From Aerococcaceae bacterium zg-252 (lineage in GTDB: Bacteria; Bacillota; Bacilli; Lactobacillales; Aerococcaceae): a stretch of 64,000 bases of DNA. This document shows, in pieces, positions 18,680 through 27,403 of this stretch. The position numbers and the translations under genes were made by a program. The stretch is taken from contig CP066204.1 of assembly GCA_016237705.1 (NCBI GenBank), forward strand, positions 1,126,001 to 1,190,000, written 5' to 3'. The notes under the pieces are model-generated. The model saw nothing but the letters and a program-made list of their open reading frames with translations. It was not told the origin of the DNA and did no database searches. Positions within the stretch are counted from its first letter, which is position 1. Every line of letters starts with the position of its first letter.

Positions 18680-18693
18680 TGTTAACGCTTCCG
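18680..18693. promoter_or_regulatory. cre-like site (CcpA) upstream of the beta-galactosidase gene
   Basis: TGTTAACGCTTCCG matches the catabolite-responsive element TGWNANCGNTTWCA at all but two positions at one end. It lies about 30 nt before the beta-galactosidase start, next to an AT-rich candidate -10 (TAAAAT or TAGTAT), where bound CcpA would repress. No similar site was seen before the giant surface protein gene. Confidence 0.65.
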
Positions 18694-18800
18694 ATACTAT
18701 TTTACCTGTAATATTCCCGTAAAAAAATACACATTCTTGCGAATATATTACATAATGTTGTTAATATCTTTACAAGAACATATCTATGCCACTGCTAGAT

Positions 18801-18830
18801 AAAAAAAACAACACTCAACTATTGTTGTTC
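18801..18830 (-). terminator. second terminator-like hairpin downstream of the acc genes
   Basis: On the minus strand AACAACA, a 9-nt loop and TGTTGTT are followed by eight T (18801-18808). It lies about 100 nt beyond accA and may back up the first terminator, insulating the beta-galactosidase gene from FASII transcription. Confidence 0.6.
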
Positions 18831-18877
18831 ACATAATCACTATAAAATAAATGCATCTAAAAAAGATAAAACAAAAA

Positions 18878-18920
18878 TTCAAAAACACCACGACATATCC
18901 AATAATACATCGCAGTGTTT
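18878..18920 (-). terminator. terminator of the FASII operon, just after accA
   Basis: An 11-bp stem with two G-U pairs (18883-18893 with 18910-18920) and a T run on the minus strand (18881-18885) start 3 nt after the accA stop codon. Confidence 0.7.
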
Positions 18921-18922
18921 CA

Positions 18923-19705
18923 TTAAAATTGTCTAAAACGTTGATACTTCTTCTTCATTCGTTCTTCTTTTGAAAGTGCCGAACAATCAGTAAAATATTG
19001 TTTGATTTCGGCTACTAATTCTAACAATAATACTTCTTGTTCAATTGGTAACCCGGCATCATCAACTTCATTTATTATTTTATCAATAACATTTAATTCA
19101 AGTAAATCCTTAGCCGTCATCTTCATCACTTCAGCAGCTTGTGGAGCTAATTTAGCGTCTTTCCATAAAATAGATGCAAATCCCTCAGGCGAAAGTATTG
19201 AATAAATACTATGCTCTAACATCCATACTTCATCTGTCAAAGCTAATGCAATAGCACCCCCACTACCACCCTCACCTAAAATAATCGCTAATGTAGGAAC
19301 GCTCAAACGGCTCATCATTCGTAAGGTTTGTGCAATTGCTTCGCCAATACCATTTTCTTCCGATTCCGGAGCACAAAATGCCCCCGCCGTATTAATGAGT
19401 GTGAGCACTGGTCGATTAAACTTTTCTGCCTGTTCCATTAATCGTTGTGCTTTACGATAACCCGATGGGCCAGCTGAACCAAAATTCCGGCGAATATTGG
19501 ATTTCACATTCCTTCCTTTTTGCAAACCGATAATGGTTATCGGATTTCCGTCCATTAGCCCAACACCACCGATAATCGCACGATCGTCTTTCATCAAACG
19601 GTCACCATGACATTCAATGAACTCTGTACAAAGAGCTCCAATAATTTCTCGTGTTGAAATTCTCGAAGTTAACCTTGCTTTTTGAACAATTTGATAGGCG
19701 TCCAT
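18923..19705 (-). CDS. accA: acetyl-CoA carboxylase carboxyltransferase subunit alpha
   Basis: The protein has 260 residues from the ATG at 19703-19705, which has the ribosome site TAGGTG 6 nt upstream. A GTG three codons earlier overlaps accD and is less likely. It has the carboxyltransferase alpha fold, with motifs such as RNFGSAGPSGYRKA and GEGGSGGAIAL lining the active site. With AccD it transfers the carboxyl group from biotin on AccB to acetyl-CoA, giving malonyl-CoA for FASII in the cytoplasm. It is the last gene of the cluster, translationally linked to accD, and is followed by a terminator. Confidence 0.97.
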   Translation of the reverse strand: MDAYQIVQKARLTSRISTREIIGALCTEFIECHGDRLMKDDRAIIGGVGLMDGNPITIIGLQKGRNVKSNIRRNFGSAGPSGYRKAQRLMEQAEKFNRPVLTLINTAGAFCAPESEENGIGEAIAQTLRMMSRLSVPTLAIILGEGGSGGAIALALTDEVWMLEHSIYSILSPEGFASILWKDAKLAPQAAEVMKMTAKDLLELNVIDKIINEVDDAGLPIEQEVLLLELVAEIKQYFTDCSALSKEERMKKKYQRFRQF

Positions 19706-19706
19706 G

Positions 19707-20567
19707 CTATTCACCTACCTTTTGATGAATTTTTAATAATAAAGTTAACACTTGCTTTTGTAGCGGGCGTTCCACAATACTATCAATAAATCCATATTCT
19801 AATACTTTTTCGGCCGATTGAAAATCTTCAGGCAAACTCGCCTTAATCGTTTGTTCAATAACACGCTTGCCAGCAAATCCCACAGTTGCGTATGGCTCTG
19901 ACAAAATCATATCTCCTTGCATAGCAAAACTTGCTGTCACCCCACCAGTTGTCGGATTAGTTAAAACGACAGTATAAAACAATCCCATTTGATGATGTTG
20001 TTCCACTGCTTGCGAAATTTTAGCCATTTGCATCAAAGACAAAATCCCCTCTTGCATTCGAGCGCCACCAGACGCTGTAAATAAGATAATTGGCAATTGA
20101 TTGGCTGTCGCATACTCAAATAAATGCGTAATCTTCTCACCCACAATCGTTCCCATACTCGCCATCATAAAACGACTATCCATGACACCAATCGCAAATG
20201 GAATCTGATTTAAGGTTGCTTTTCCAATAATGACCGCCTCATTTAAACCACTAGCCTGTTGAGCAATATGAAGTTTATCCTCATAATTCGGAAAATCCAA
20301 AGGATTACCTGTTACTAATTCAGCAAGAAATTCTTCAAAGCTGTCTTCATCTACAAACCATTCAATTCGTTTTCTTGCCGGAAATTGAAGTGGCTTTTTA
20401 CAATGATAGCACTGATAATCAGCTGGTATTTGCGACTGAACTAAACCTCTATTGCAATGTGGACATTTTGTTAAAAAATCATCCGGCACTTGATTTTTTT
20501 TCATTTCGACAAGCGACTGCGGCCGAGCATTCAAAGGAATAGTTTTCTTATTTTTAAATAATCGCAA
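19707..20567 (-). CDS. accD: acetyl-CoA carboxylase carboxyltransferase subunit beta
   Basis: The protein has 286 residues. The start is TTG at 20567, 7 nt after the GGAGGTG that also contains the end of accC. An N-terminal four-cysteine zinc ribbon (CPHC near residue 35 and CYHC near 53) typical of AccD is complete. The crotonase-like carboxyltransferase fold follows, with ASGGARMQEG and TTGGVTASFAM forming the acetyl-CoA and biotin site. It pairs with AccA in the same operon. Length and motifs are normal for the family. Confidence 0.97.
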   Translation of the reverse strand: MRLFKNKKTIPLNARPQSLVEMKKNQVPDDFLTKCPHCNRGLVQSQIPADYQCYHCKKPLQFPARKRIEWFVDEDSFEEFLAELVTGNPLDFPNYEDKLHIAQQASGLNEAVIIGKATLNQIPFAIGVMDSRFMMASMGTIVGEKITHLFEYATANQLPIILFTASGGARMQEGILSLMQMAKISQAVEQHHQMGLFYTVVLTNPTTGGVTASFAMQGDMILSEPYATVGFAGKRVIEQTIKASLPEDFQSAEKVLEYGFIDSIVERPLQKQVLTLLLKIHQKVGE

Positions 20568-20570
20568 CCC

Positions 20571-21941
20571 CTACACCTCCTCTGTACGTGCTCTAAAATT
20601 CTGTAAAAATTCTTCTTCTAACCATTTCGTATGAAATTGGTTTGCACGAACATTTTCATCATCAATTAATGCTTGTAACAAATCAATATTAGTCGTCAAG
20701 CCCTCTACAACAACTTCAACTAAAGCTCTATCCATAATTTTAAATGCTTCTTCAACCTGTTGATGATGTACAATCACTTTAGCAATCATCGAATCATAAA
20801 AAGGTGGCAATAAATAATGTGGATACACACCTGATTCAATGCGAACATTATTGCCTGCTGGTAAAATCATACGCTCAATATAGCCACTAGACGGTCTAAA
20901 GTTTGCTCTTACATCTTCAGCATTCAAACGACATTCAATGGCTAATCCGTTCAATGAAATATCGGATTGTTGATATTGAAGTGGCAAGCCCATAGCAATC
21001 CGAATTTGTTCTTTCACAATATCGACACCTGTGACCATTTCAGTAATAGGATGCTCCACTTGTAATCGAGTATTCATTTCCATGAAATAAAAATTTTGTG
21101 CCTCATCGACTAAAAATTCAATCGTCCCAGCATTAGTATAGCCAATCGCTTGCGCTGCTTTAACGGCTGTTTGGCATAATGCCTCTCGCACTTCCGGAGA
21201 AAGTGATAAGGCTGGTGCTATTTCAATTACTTTTTGATTATTCCGTTGCAATGAACAATCACGTTCACCTAAGTGAATGATATTACCATGTGAATCGCCC
21301 AATAACTGCACTTCAATATGGCGTGCCGGATAAATGATTTTTTCAATATATAAATCTTGATTGCCATAAACATTTAGTGTTTCAATCTGTGCTTGCTCGA
21401 ATAACATTTCAAATTGGTCAGCTGATTCTACACGCCGCATTCCTTTACCACCACCACCGTCAGCAGCTTTAATCATTAAAGGAAAACCAATCCGTTCAGC
21501 AATAAGTTTCGCCTCATCTAACGAATGCACTAAGCCCGCACTACCTGGAGTAATCGGTACACCAGCATCACGCATCGTATCTCGTGCATTTTGCTTATTC
21601 CCCATGGATTCGATAATATCACTATTCGGCCCAATAAATGTCATTCCCACTTCTTCGCACATTGCCACAAAATCACTACGTTCAGATAAAAAGCCATATC
21701 CTGGGTGAATGGCATCGCAACCAGTAACGATTGCAGCCGATAATACAGCCATTGGATTTTGATAGCTATCTAACCCTTTTGCTGGTCCAATACAAATCGC
21801 TTCATCTGCTAATTGTGTATGCATTGCCTGCTCATCAGCAGTACTATAAATTGCGACCGACAAAATCCCCATTTCTCTTAATGCTCGAATAATCCGAATC
21901 GCAATTTCGCCACGATTGGCGACTAATACTTTTGTAAACAT
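20571..21941 (-). CDS. accC: acetyl-CoA carboxylase biotin carboxylase subunit
   Basis: The protein has 456 residues, the usual length. It begins with the pre-ATP-grasp sequence VLVANRGEIAIRIIRA. It has the ATP-grasp glycine loop KAADGGGGKGMR and the catalytic region MEMNTRLQVEHP. It carboxylates biotin on AccB with ATP and bicarbonate. It sits between fabZ and accD, 3 nt before accD. The 68-nt gap to fabZ holds a small 7-bp hairpin (21965-21989) without a T run. Confidence 0.98.
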   Translation of the reverse strand: MFTKVLVANRGEIAIRIIRALREMGILSVAIYSTADEQAMHTQLADEAICIGPAKGLDSYQNPMAVLSAAIVTGCDAIHPGYGFLSERSDFVAMCEEVGMTFIGPNSDIIESMGNKQNARDTMRDAGVPITPGSAGLVHSLDEAKLIAERIGFPLMIKAADGGGGKGMRRVESADQFEMLFEQAQIETLNVYGNQDLYIEKIIYPARHIEVQLLGDSHGNIIHLGERDCSLQRNNQKVIEIAPALSLSPEVREALCQTAVKAAQAIGYTNAGTIEFLVDEAQNFYFMEMNTRLQVEHPITEMVTGVDIVKEQIRIAMGLPLQYQQSDISLNGLAIECRLNAEDVRANFRPSSGYIERMILPAGNNVRIESGVYPHYLLPPFYDSMIAKVIVHHQQVEEAFKIMDRALVEVVVEGLTTNIDLLQALIDDENVRANQFHTKWLEEEFLQNFRARTEEV

Positions 21942-22009
21942 TCAAAAGACCCCTCTTTAATCTAATAGAGCCTACTTTTACTGCTCTATCGTCTTCTCAT
22001 TTGATAAAA

Positions 22010-22444
22010 TTATTTTGCTCCGATAATAAAAGTCATCTCTGCCTCAGCCACTTTTTTATCTCCTACAAAGGCTTGACCAAAACCAATACCTGCATTTTTC
22101 TTTAATTTAACGATGTCTACTTGTAAACGTAAAACATCACCTGGCACGACTTTTTGACGGAATTTCACTTTGTTTAATCCACCTAAATAGGCTGTTTTTC
22201 CCTCAAAATCCGGTAATTGTAATAATGGAATTGACCCAGCTTGTGCTAAGGCTTCACAGATGAGAACACCAGGCATAACAGGTTCACCTGGAAAATGCCC
22301 TTGGAAAAACTGTTCATTAATCGTCACATTTTTACGGCAAACTATTTTCTCACCTGGGATTAATTCATCTACACCGTCAATAAAGAAAATTGGGTAACGA
22401 TTCGGAATAATGTCCATTACTTGTTGTGCAGTTAATAAAGTCAT
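22010..22444 (-). CDS. fabZ: 3-hydroxyacyl-ACP dehydratase FabZ
   Basis: The protein has 144 residues in a single hot-dog fold, with catalytic H50 (QGHFPGEPVMPG) and E64 (ICEALAQAG). It dehydrates 3-hydroxyacyl-ACP to trans-2-enoyl-ACP, which FabK then reduces. It is separated from accB by 133 nt holding a copy of a palindromic repeat element. In enterococci an isomerising homologue (FabN) exists, but position inside the acc-fab cluster favours FabZ. Confidence 0.95.
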   Translation of the reverse strand: MTLLTAQQVMDIIPNRYPIFFIDGVDELIPGEKIVCRKNVTINEQFFQGHFPGEPVMPGVLICEALAQAGSIPLLQLPDFEGKTAYLGGLNKVKFRQKVVPGDVLRLQVDIVKLKKNAGIGFGQAFVGDKKVAEAEMTFIIGAK

Positions 22445-22450
22445 TTTGAT

Positions 22451-22572
22451 ACACTCCTATTCTGGCTCGTTCGGCTTGGCTTGACCTCCACTTCAGAAAT
22501 CTCTTATGTGCGATACTCGCACTCCAGTGATTTCTTCCAGTGTTTCAAGCCAGAGCACCCTCACTCGCACTA
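22451..22572. repeat. ~115-bp imperfect palindromic repeat element, copy A
   Basis: This spacer between accB and fabZ is homologous along its length to 48351-48475. Its outer arms (GGCTTGA near 22473-22485 with TCAAGCC near 22545) enclose inner arms (GTGCG/CGCAC near 22508-22522) and CCACTTCAGAAAT opposing ATTTCTTCCAGTG. The RNA would fold into a long branched hairpin. There is no coding potential. It resembles a small non-autonomous (MITE/REP-like) element; mobility is inferred. Confidence 0.7.
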
Positions 22573-22577
22573 TATTT

Positions 22578-23048
22578 CTATTTCGTATTTATTTTGAATA
22601 ATGGTTGATTAAATTCTACAACCGTTTCATTTTCGATTAATATTTCAGATACGATACCGTCAAATGGTGATACAATATCATTCATTAATTTCATCGCTTC
22701 TACAATACATAACACTTGTCCTTTTTTCACAGTGTCACCTATTTTGACAAATGTTTCAGCATCTGGTTTTGGTTGTAAATAAGCAATCCCTACTAAAGGA
22801 GATAAAACAGCTTCTCCAACATCTACTGATTCAACAGGACTACTTATTTCTTGATTCATCGGCTGATTGCTTGGTGTTACTACATTCGATGTTGTAGACT
22901 TCGGTTTATTCACAACGTCTTCTCGTGTCACTTGATTCGGATTCTCTTTAGCAAGGACAACCCGATTTTCACCTTGATTAAATTCAACATAAGCCACTGT
23001 CGATTTGTCTAATTTGTCAATCAAATTAAGTAATTCTTGATAATTCAT
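22578..23048 (-). CDS. accB: acetyl-CoA carboxylase biotin carboxyl carrier protein
   Basis: The protein has 156 residues. A conserved N-terminal helix region is followed by a Pro/Ser-rich linker (about 45-75) and a C-terminal biotinyl domain with the biotinylation site K120 in EAMKLM. It shuttles carboxybiotin between AccC and AccA/AccD. Its ATG overlaps the fabF stop codon by one nucleotide (TAATG), so the two are translationally coupled. Confidence 0.97.
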   Translation of the reverse strand: MNYQELLNLIDKLDKSTVAYVEFNQGENRVVLAKENPNQVTREDVVNKPKSTTSNVVTPSNQPMNQEISSPVESVDVGEAVLSPLVGIAYLQPKPDAETFVKIGDTVKKGQVLCIVEAMKLMNDIVSPFDGIVSEILIENETVVEFNQPLFKINTK

Positions 23049-24283
23049 TATTCACCGTCCCAACGTTTAAAACACAATACTGCATTATGTCCACCGAATC
23101 CCAATGAGTTCGTCAACGCATATTGAATCGCTTGTTTGCGACCACTACCTGGAACATAATCTAAATCACAGGCTTCTTCTGGATTTTGTAAGCCTAATGT
23201 AGCTGGTATAAAACCGTCATGTAGTGCTTTAACCACTGCAATAGCTTCTACCCCACCGGCTGCTCCTAATAAATGTCCAAAATGACCTTTTGAACTTGAA
23301 ATCGCCACTTTATAGGCAGCCTCTCCAAAAGCATATTTAATCGCCTTGGTTTCAGCACTATCATTTGTAGGAGTTGACGTACCATGTGCATTGATATAGT
23401 CAATATCTTCTGGTGTGACTCCAGCTTGTTGCATTGCCATTTTCATCGCTTCTCCAGCCCCACTACCGTCTTCTGACGGAGCTGTCATGTGGTATGCGTC
23501 AGAATTTGCACCATAACCAACTAATTCTGCTAAAATCGTTGCACCACGTTTTTTAGCTGACGAAAGTGATTCTAAAAATAAAATACCGGCACCCTCTCCC
23601 ATTACGAAACCGTCACGTTCTTTATCAAATGGTCGTGACGCTGTTTTAGGGTCAGAATTAGTCGATAAAGCCGTCAAAGCTGCAAAACCACCAATGCCAA
23701 TTTCATTAATCGTTCCTTCACACCCCCCAGCGATACACGCATCTAAAAATCCCATTTTAATTTTCAAAAAGGCTTCACCTATTGAATTAGTGGCACTAGC
23801 ACAAGCCGTCACAATATCTAAACTAATCCCTTTCGCTCCTAATTTCATCGAAATATTACCGGCAGCCATATTGCCAATGGTCAATGGTACAAATAATGGC
23901 GGAATGCGCTTTGCACCTTTATCAATCATTTTTCGGATACCATTTTCAATTTCAACTAAACCACCAATTCCAGAACTCACTAAAGTTCCCACTCGATGAG
24001 CATTTGCAGCAATATCATATCCGCTCATATTGACAGCTTCTACAGCTGCTGCTACTCCATATTGCGAAAAATAATCCATACGTCGTACTTCTTTACGCTC
24101 TATCACAGTAGTTGGATCAAAATCTTTTACTTCTGCTGCTACACTCACTCCGGTCGCAGTCGCATCAAATTTGGTGATTGGTGCAATACCAGAATTTCCC
24201 TCTTTCATATTTTGCCAAAAATCATGTACATTATTTCCAATGGGTGATATAGTTCCAATACCTGTCACAACGACTCTTTCCAT
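23048..24283 (-). CDS. fabF: beta-ketoacyl-ACP synthase II
   Basis: The protein has 411 residues, the normal thiolase-fold KAS II length. The active-site triad is visible: C161 (TACASAT), His in NAHGTSTPTND and His in SKGHFGHLLGAAGG. It elongates acyl-ACP with malonyl-ACP. It lies downstream of fabG after a 72-nt gap that contains a 7-bp hairpin (TGCTTAG/CTAAGCA, about 24304-24353), and overlaps accB by 1 nt. Confidence 0.98.
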   Translation of the reverse strand: MERVVVTGIGTISPIGNNVHDFWQNMKEGNSGIAPITKFDATATGVSVAAEVKDFDPTTVIERKEVRRMDYFSQYGVAAAVEAVNMSGYDIAANAHRVGTLVSSGIGGLVEIENGIRKMIDKGAKRIPPLFVPLTIGNMAAGNISMKLGAKGISLDIVTACASATNSIGEAFLKIKMGFLDACIAGGCEGTINEIGIGGFAALTALSTNSDPKTASRPFDKERDGFVMGEGAGILFLESLSSAKKRGATILAELVGYGANSDAYHMTAPSEDGSGAGEAMKMAMQQAGVTPEDIDYINAHGTSTPTNDSAETKAIKYAFGEAAYKVAISSSKGHFGHLLGAAGGVEAIAVVKALHDGFIPATLGLQNPEEACDLDYVPGSGRKQAIQYALTNSLGFGGHNAVLCFKRWDGE

Positions 24284-24355
24284 TTTAAACCTCCAATTCT
24301 AGTTTGCTTAGGCTGGCTCTTTAAGTACTTTATTCAATCTGTCGCACTAAGCAGT

Positions 24356-25078
24356 CTACATATTCATTCCGCCGTTAATTTCCAGTACTTGACCAGTGAT
24401 ATAACGATTATTAATTAAAAAGTTCACACATGATGCAATTTCATCTACTTTGCCAAAGCGTTTTAAAGGGATTTGATTTAACATTCCCTCTTTATTTCGG
24501 TCAGATAACGCATCCGTCATATCGGTCTCAATGAAACCAGGTGCAATCGCATTTACCGTAATTGAACGTGGTGCTACTTCACGTGCCAATGCCTTTGTTA
24601 GTCCAATTAATCCAGCCTTACTAGCAGCATAATTCACTTGGCCAGCATTTCCAGTTATCCCAACCACACTCGTCATATTGATAATCGTTCCTGTCCGTTT
24701 TTTTAGCATTAATGGCACAATGTGTCGGCACATATTAAACGCACCTTTTAAATTGGTTTGTAAAACAGCGTCATAATCTTCTTCTGACATACGCATTAAC
24801 AAGCCGTCTTTGGTAATACCTGCATTGTTTATGAGTACATCGACTTGTCCATATTGTTCCTTAATTTCTTGAACCATTCGTTCAGCATCTTGAAAATCTC
24901 CAATATTGCCAATTACTGTTCCAACTGGTTGGTCAAAATCTTTAAATTGCGTTAATACTTCTTCCTGTATCGGACTACGACTATTCAAAATCACTTGATG
25001 TCCTTGGCTTGCTAAATTTTTTGCAATCGCTAAACCAATTCCTCTTGAACTACCTGTTACTAAACATACTAAACTCAT
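24356..25078 (-). CDS. fabG: 3-oxoacyl-ACP reductase
   Basis: The protein is a 240-residue short-chain dehydrogenase with the NADP-binding motif TGSSRGIG (8-15), NNAG near 84-87 and the catalytic residues S137, Y150 and K154 (Y-AAS-K). It reduces 3-ketoacyl-ACP to 3-hydroxyacyl-ACP. It follows fabD closely, within the FASII operon. Confidence 0.97.
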   Translation of the reverse strand: MSLVCLVTGSSRGIGLAIAKNLASQGHQVILNSRSPIQEEVLTQFKDFDQPVGTVIGNIGDFQDAERMVQEIKEQYGQVDVLINNAGITKDGLLMRMSEEDYDAVLQTNLKGAFNMCRHIVPLMLKKRTGTIINMTSVVGITGNAGQVNYAASKAGLIGLTKALAREVAPRSITVNAIAPGFIETDMTDALSDRNKEGMLNQIPLKRFGKVDEIASCVNFLINNRYITGQVLEINGGMNM

Positions 25079-25095
25079 GACTACCTCCTGTTCTA

Positions 25096-26022
25096 CTATG
25101 ATAAAAATTCTTTTAATTGATCTACATCTTCAACATAATTTATAATTTGGCACTTCACTTGTGAGTGTTGACCTGCTAATAATTTTGCCAAAGTATCTCC
25201 TGGCCCAATTTGAATCACATGCGTTAGTCCGTCTTTAACCCATTTGTCAATCGTTTGATACCAATAAACAGGCTCTACTAAGTGCTTCACTAAATTTTCT
25301 TTAATCGTTTCTAATTGGTGTGGCTGCACCGTCACATTACTCCAAACTGAAATGTCACTAGAATTAAATGCCACTGCTTGTAATACATTCGCAAAAGGGG
25401 CTTGCACTTCACGCATTAAAGGAGAGTGGAAAGGTCCTTCTACTTTCAAAGGTAAAACCTTTTTATAGCCCAATTCTTTTGCAGCTTGTTTAAACGTTTG
25501 TATCGCTTGACTTGTCCCAGCAATAACGATTTGATTAGGTGAATTATAATTAGCAATATACAATGGCAAGTAGCTCGCAATTTTAGTGACCAAAGTTTCG
25601 ATTTCATCAATCGGCATTCCAATGACAGCTGCCATTTGTGCATCATCAATGAACTCGCAATGAGCTGACATCAAGCGTCCACGCTCTTTTAATAATGCCA
25701 ATCCCTCTGCTTGACTCAGCATTCCACTTGCGATTAAGGCACTATATTCACCTAAACTCAATCCCCCCATAAACTCAATTGACGGCAATTCAGTTTCAAT
25801 GGCTCGATAAATAGCTAAGCTTGTTGTAGCAATCGCAACTTGTGCATTTTCTGTTTTAGCTAATTGATTAATATCTTCTCGTATCCATTGTTCGATTGGA
25901 TAATTTGTTATTTCAGTCGCTTCATCAAATACTGCTTTTGCAGCTGTGAAATTATCTTTAAAATCCAATCCCATATTCGCAAAATGAGCACCTTGCCCAT
26001 TATATATTACGGCTAATTTCAT
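25096..26022 (-). CDS. fabD: malonyl-CoA:ACP transacylase
   Basis: The protein has 308 residues with the acyltransferase nucleophile S89 in GLSLGEYSAL (Leu where many FabD proteins have His) and the catalytic His in GPFHSPLM near residue 200. It loads malonyl groups onto AcpP. The 51-nt gap to fabK contains a short fragment related to the palindromic repeat element (GACGTCCACTTCA, 26048-26060). Confidence 0.96.
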   Translation of the reverse strand: MKLAVIYNGQGAHFANMGLDFKDNFTAAKAVFDEATEITNYPIEQWIREDINQLAKTENAQVAIATTSLAIYRAIETELPSIEFMGGLSLGEYSALIASGMLSQAEGLALLKERGRLMSAHCEFIDDAQMAAVIGMPIDEIETLVTKIASYLPLYIANYNSPNQIVIAGTSQAIQTFKQAAKELGYKKVLPLKVEGPFHSPLMREVQAPFANVLQAVAFNSSDISVWSNVTVQPHQLETIKENLVKHLVEPVYWYQTIDKWVKDGLTHVIQIGPGDTLAKLLAGQHSQVKCQIINYVEDVDQLKEFLS

Positions 26023-26073
26023 GTATCCTCCTTATTCGGACTGCCTCGACGTCCACTTCACATAACTCTCAAC

Positions 26074-27030
26074 TTAATCAAAATAAGATTGTTTCGCAGC
26101 AAAAACAGCTTTTGCTTGATTAACATAGTCTTGAATAATGTCGTGACATGATTGTTCTTCTTTAATCAATCCGGCAATCTGACCAGCCATCATAGAGCCA
26201 GTTTCAGTATCACCCTCCACAACTGCACGACGTAATGCTCCACGTCCCATAATTTCTAATCGTGAAATATCGGGTGTTTCATCACTCGTAATTGCTTTTT
26301 CAACTGCTAAATATTCATTCGTCAATTTATTTCTCAATACACGGACAGGGTGTCCTGTAATTTGTCCTGTTACTACTGTATCAATATCACTTGCTTTAAT
26401 AATCGCTTTTTTAAAGTTATCATGTGCATTCGATTCTGTTGCAACAACAAAACGTGTTCCCACTTGAATTGCCTCACACCCCAACATAAAGGCAGCTGCC
26501 ATAGAGCGACCGTCACCAAAACCACCAGCAGCGATTACTGGAACAGATACAGCATCAACAACTTGAGGCACTAAAGCTAAAGTCGTTTGCTTACCGATAT
26601 GTCCCCCTGCTTCCATGCCTTCAACAACGACAGCGGCAGCACCAATACGTTCCATGCGTTTTGCTAAAGCAACTGATGCAACGACTGGAATAAAAATAAT
26701 TCCTGCCTCTTTAAATCTTGGAACATATTTACCAGGATTACCTGCTCCTGTCGTAATAATTTTCACACCCGATTCAACTAAATAGTCAACAACTTCTTCG
26801 ACATGTGGATTTAAGAGCATAATATTGACGGCAAAAGGCTTATTTGTTTTAGAGCGAATCGCCTCTACTTTTTGTTTCACGACTTCGACCGGGTCATGCC
26901 CCGTTCCAATGACACCTAAGCCACCAGCATTCGATACTGCACTCGCTAAGTCAGCATCTGCAACCCATGCCATTGCTCCTTGAATAATCGGATAGTCGAT
27001 ATTTAATAATGTGGTAATTGCTGTTTTCAT
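26074..27030 (-). CDS. fabK: enoyl-ACP reductase II, FMN-dependent
   Basis: The protein is a 318-residue TIM-barrel flavoprotein of the nitronate monooxygenase-like family. It begins with the IIQGAMAWVADADLASAVSNAG region, has the glycine-rich flavin and phosphate-binding stretches GMEAGGHIG and AAGGFGDGRSMAAA, and ends in the FabK-type C-terminal MMAGQIAG segment. It performs the last reduction of the fatty-acid cycle. FabK replaces FabI in many Lactobacillales and gives natural triclosan insensitivity (family knowledge). Confidence 0.95.
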   Translation of the reverse strand: MKTAITTLLNIDYPIIQGAMAWVADADLASAVSNAGGLGVIGTGHDPVEVVKQKVEAIRSKTNKPFAVNIMLLNPHVEEVVDYLVESGVKIITTGAGNPGKYVPRFKEAGIIFIPVVASVALAKRMERIGAAAVVVEGMEAGGHIGKQTTLALVPQVVDAVSVPVIAAGGFGDGRSMAAAFMLGCEAIQVGTRFVVATESNAHDNFKKAIIKASDIDTVVTGQITGHPVRVLRNKLTNEYLAVEKAITSDETPDISRLEIMGRGALRRAVVEGDTETGSMMAGQIAGLIKEEQSCHDIIQDYVNQAKAVFAAKQSYFD

Positions 27031-27072
27031 TTTTATGATTCTCTTCCTTTGTATCAGAATTTGTATAAAATG

Positions 27073-27134
27073 ATGACCTCATAAGTCATATAAGCATAGA
27101 ATACACTTCTCGCTTCGTTTACTTATAAGGTCAT
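27073..27134 (-). promoter_or_regulatory. long stem-loop between acpP and fabK
   Basis: ATGACCTCATAAGT (27073-27086) pairs with ACTTATAAGGTCAT (27121-27134): 14 bp with one mismatch and a 34-nt loop. No strong T run follows. It could act as an RNA processing or attenuation point that lets acpP be expressed more than the genes below it. The function is inferred. Confidence 0.5.
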
Positions 27135-27155
27135 GTAGTTGTTCAATCGTTCTTA

Positions 27156-27374
27156 TTATAAGCTTTCGATATAATTAACTAAGTCACCAACTGTTTTTAG
27201 ATTTTTGTCTGTATCAATAGTAATATCTAATTCATCTTCAATTTCACTAATAATTTGAAAAACATCTAAAGAATCAGCTTTTAAATCTTGCTCAAAATCC
27301 GTTGTTAATGTAACCTCTTCTGCTTCAATTCCTAATTGATCAACAATAATTGCTTGAATTTTTTCAAATACCAT
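27156..27374 (-). CDS. acpP: acyl carrier protein
   Basis: The protein has 72 residues from the ATG at 27372-27374, placed 8 nt after GGAGG. An earlier ATG five codons upstream precedes the ribosome site and is rejected. The phosphopantetheine site is S35 in ADSLD, and the protein is acidic and all-helical as expected. It carries growing acyl chains for all FASII enzymes and may also act as co-repressor partner of FabT when acylated (known in streptococci). Confidence 0.97.
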   Translation of the reverse strand: MVFEKIQAIIVDQLGIEAEEVTLTTDFEQDLKADSLDVFQIISEIEDELDITIDTDKNLKTVGDLVNYIESL

Positions 27375-27403
27375 ATTTATTTCCTCCATTTATTTCGAAT
27401 AAT

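Noticed and set aside
24304-24353. Hairpin between fabF and fabG as a terminator or element copy
   Set aside because: The stem is only 7 bp with a long loop and no T run, and its similarity to the 115-bp element is too weak to call.
26074-27030. Nitronate monooxygenase as the product of the fabK gene
   Set aside because: Sequence similarity exists, but the position between acpP and fabD in the FASII operon and the C-terminal segment fit enoyl-ACP reductase II.
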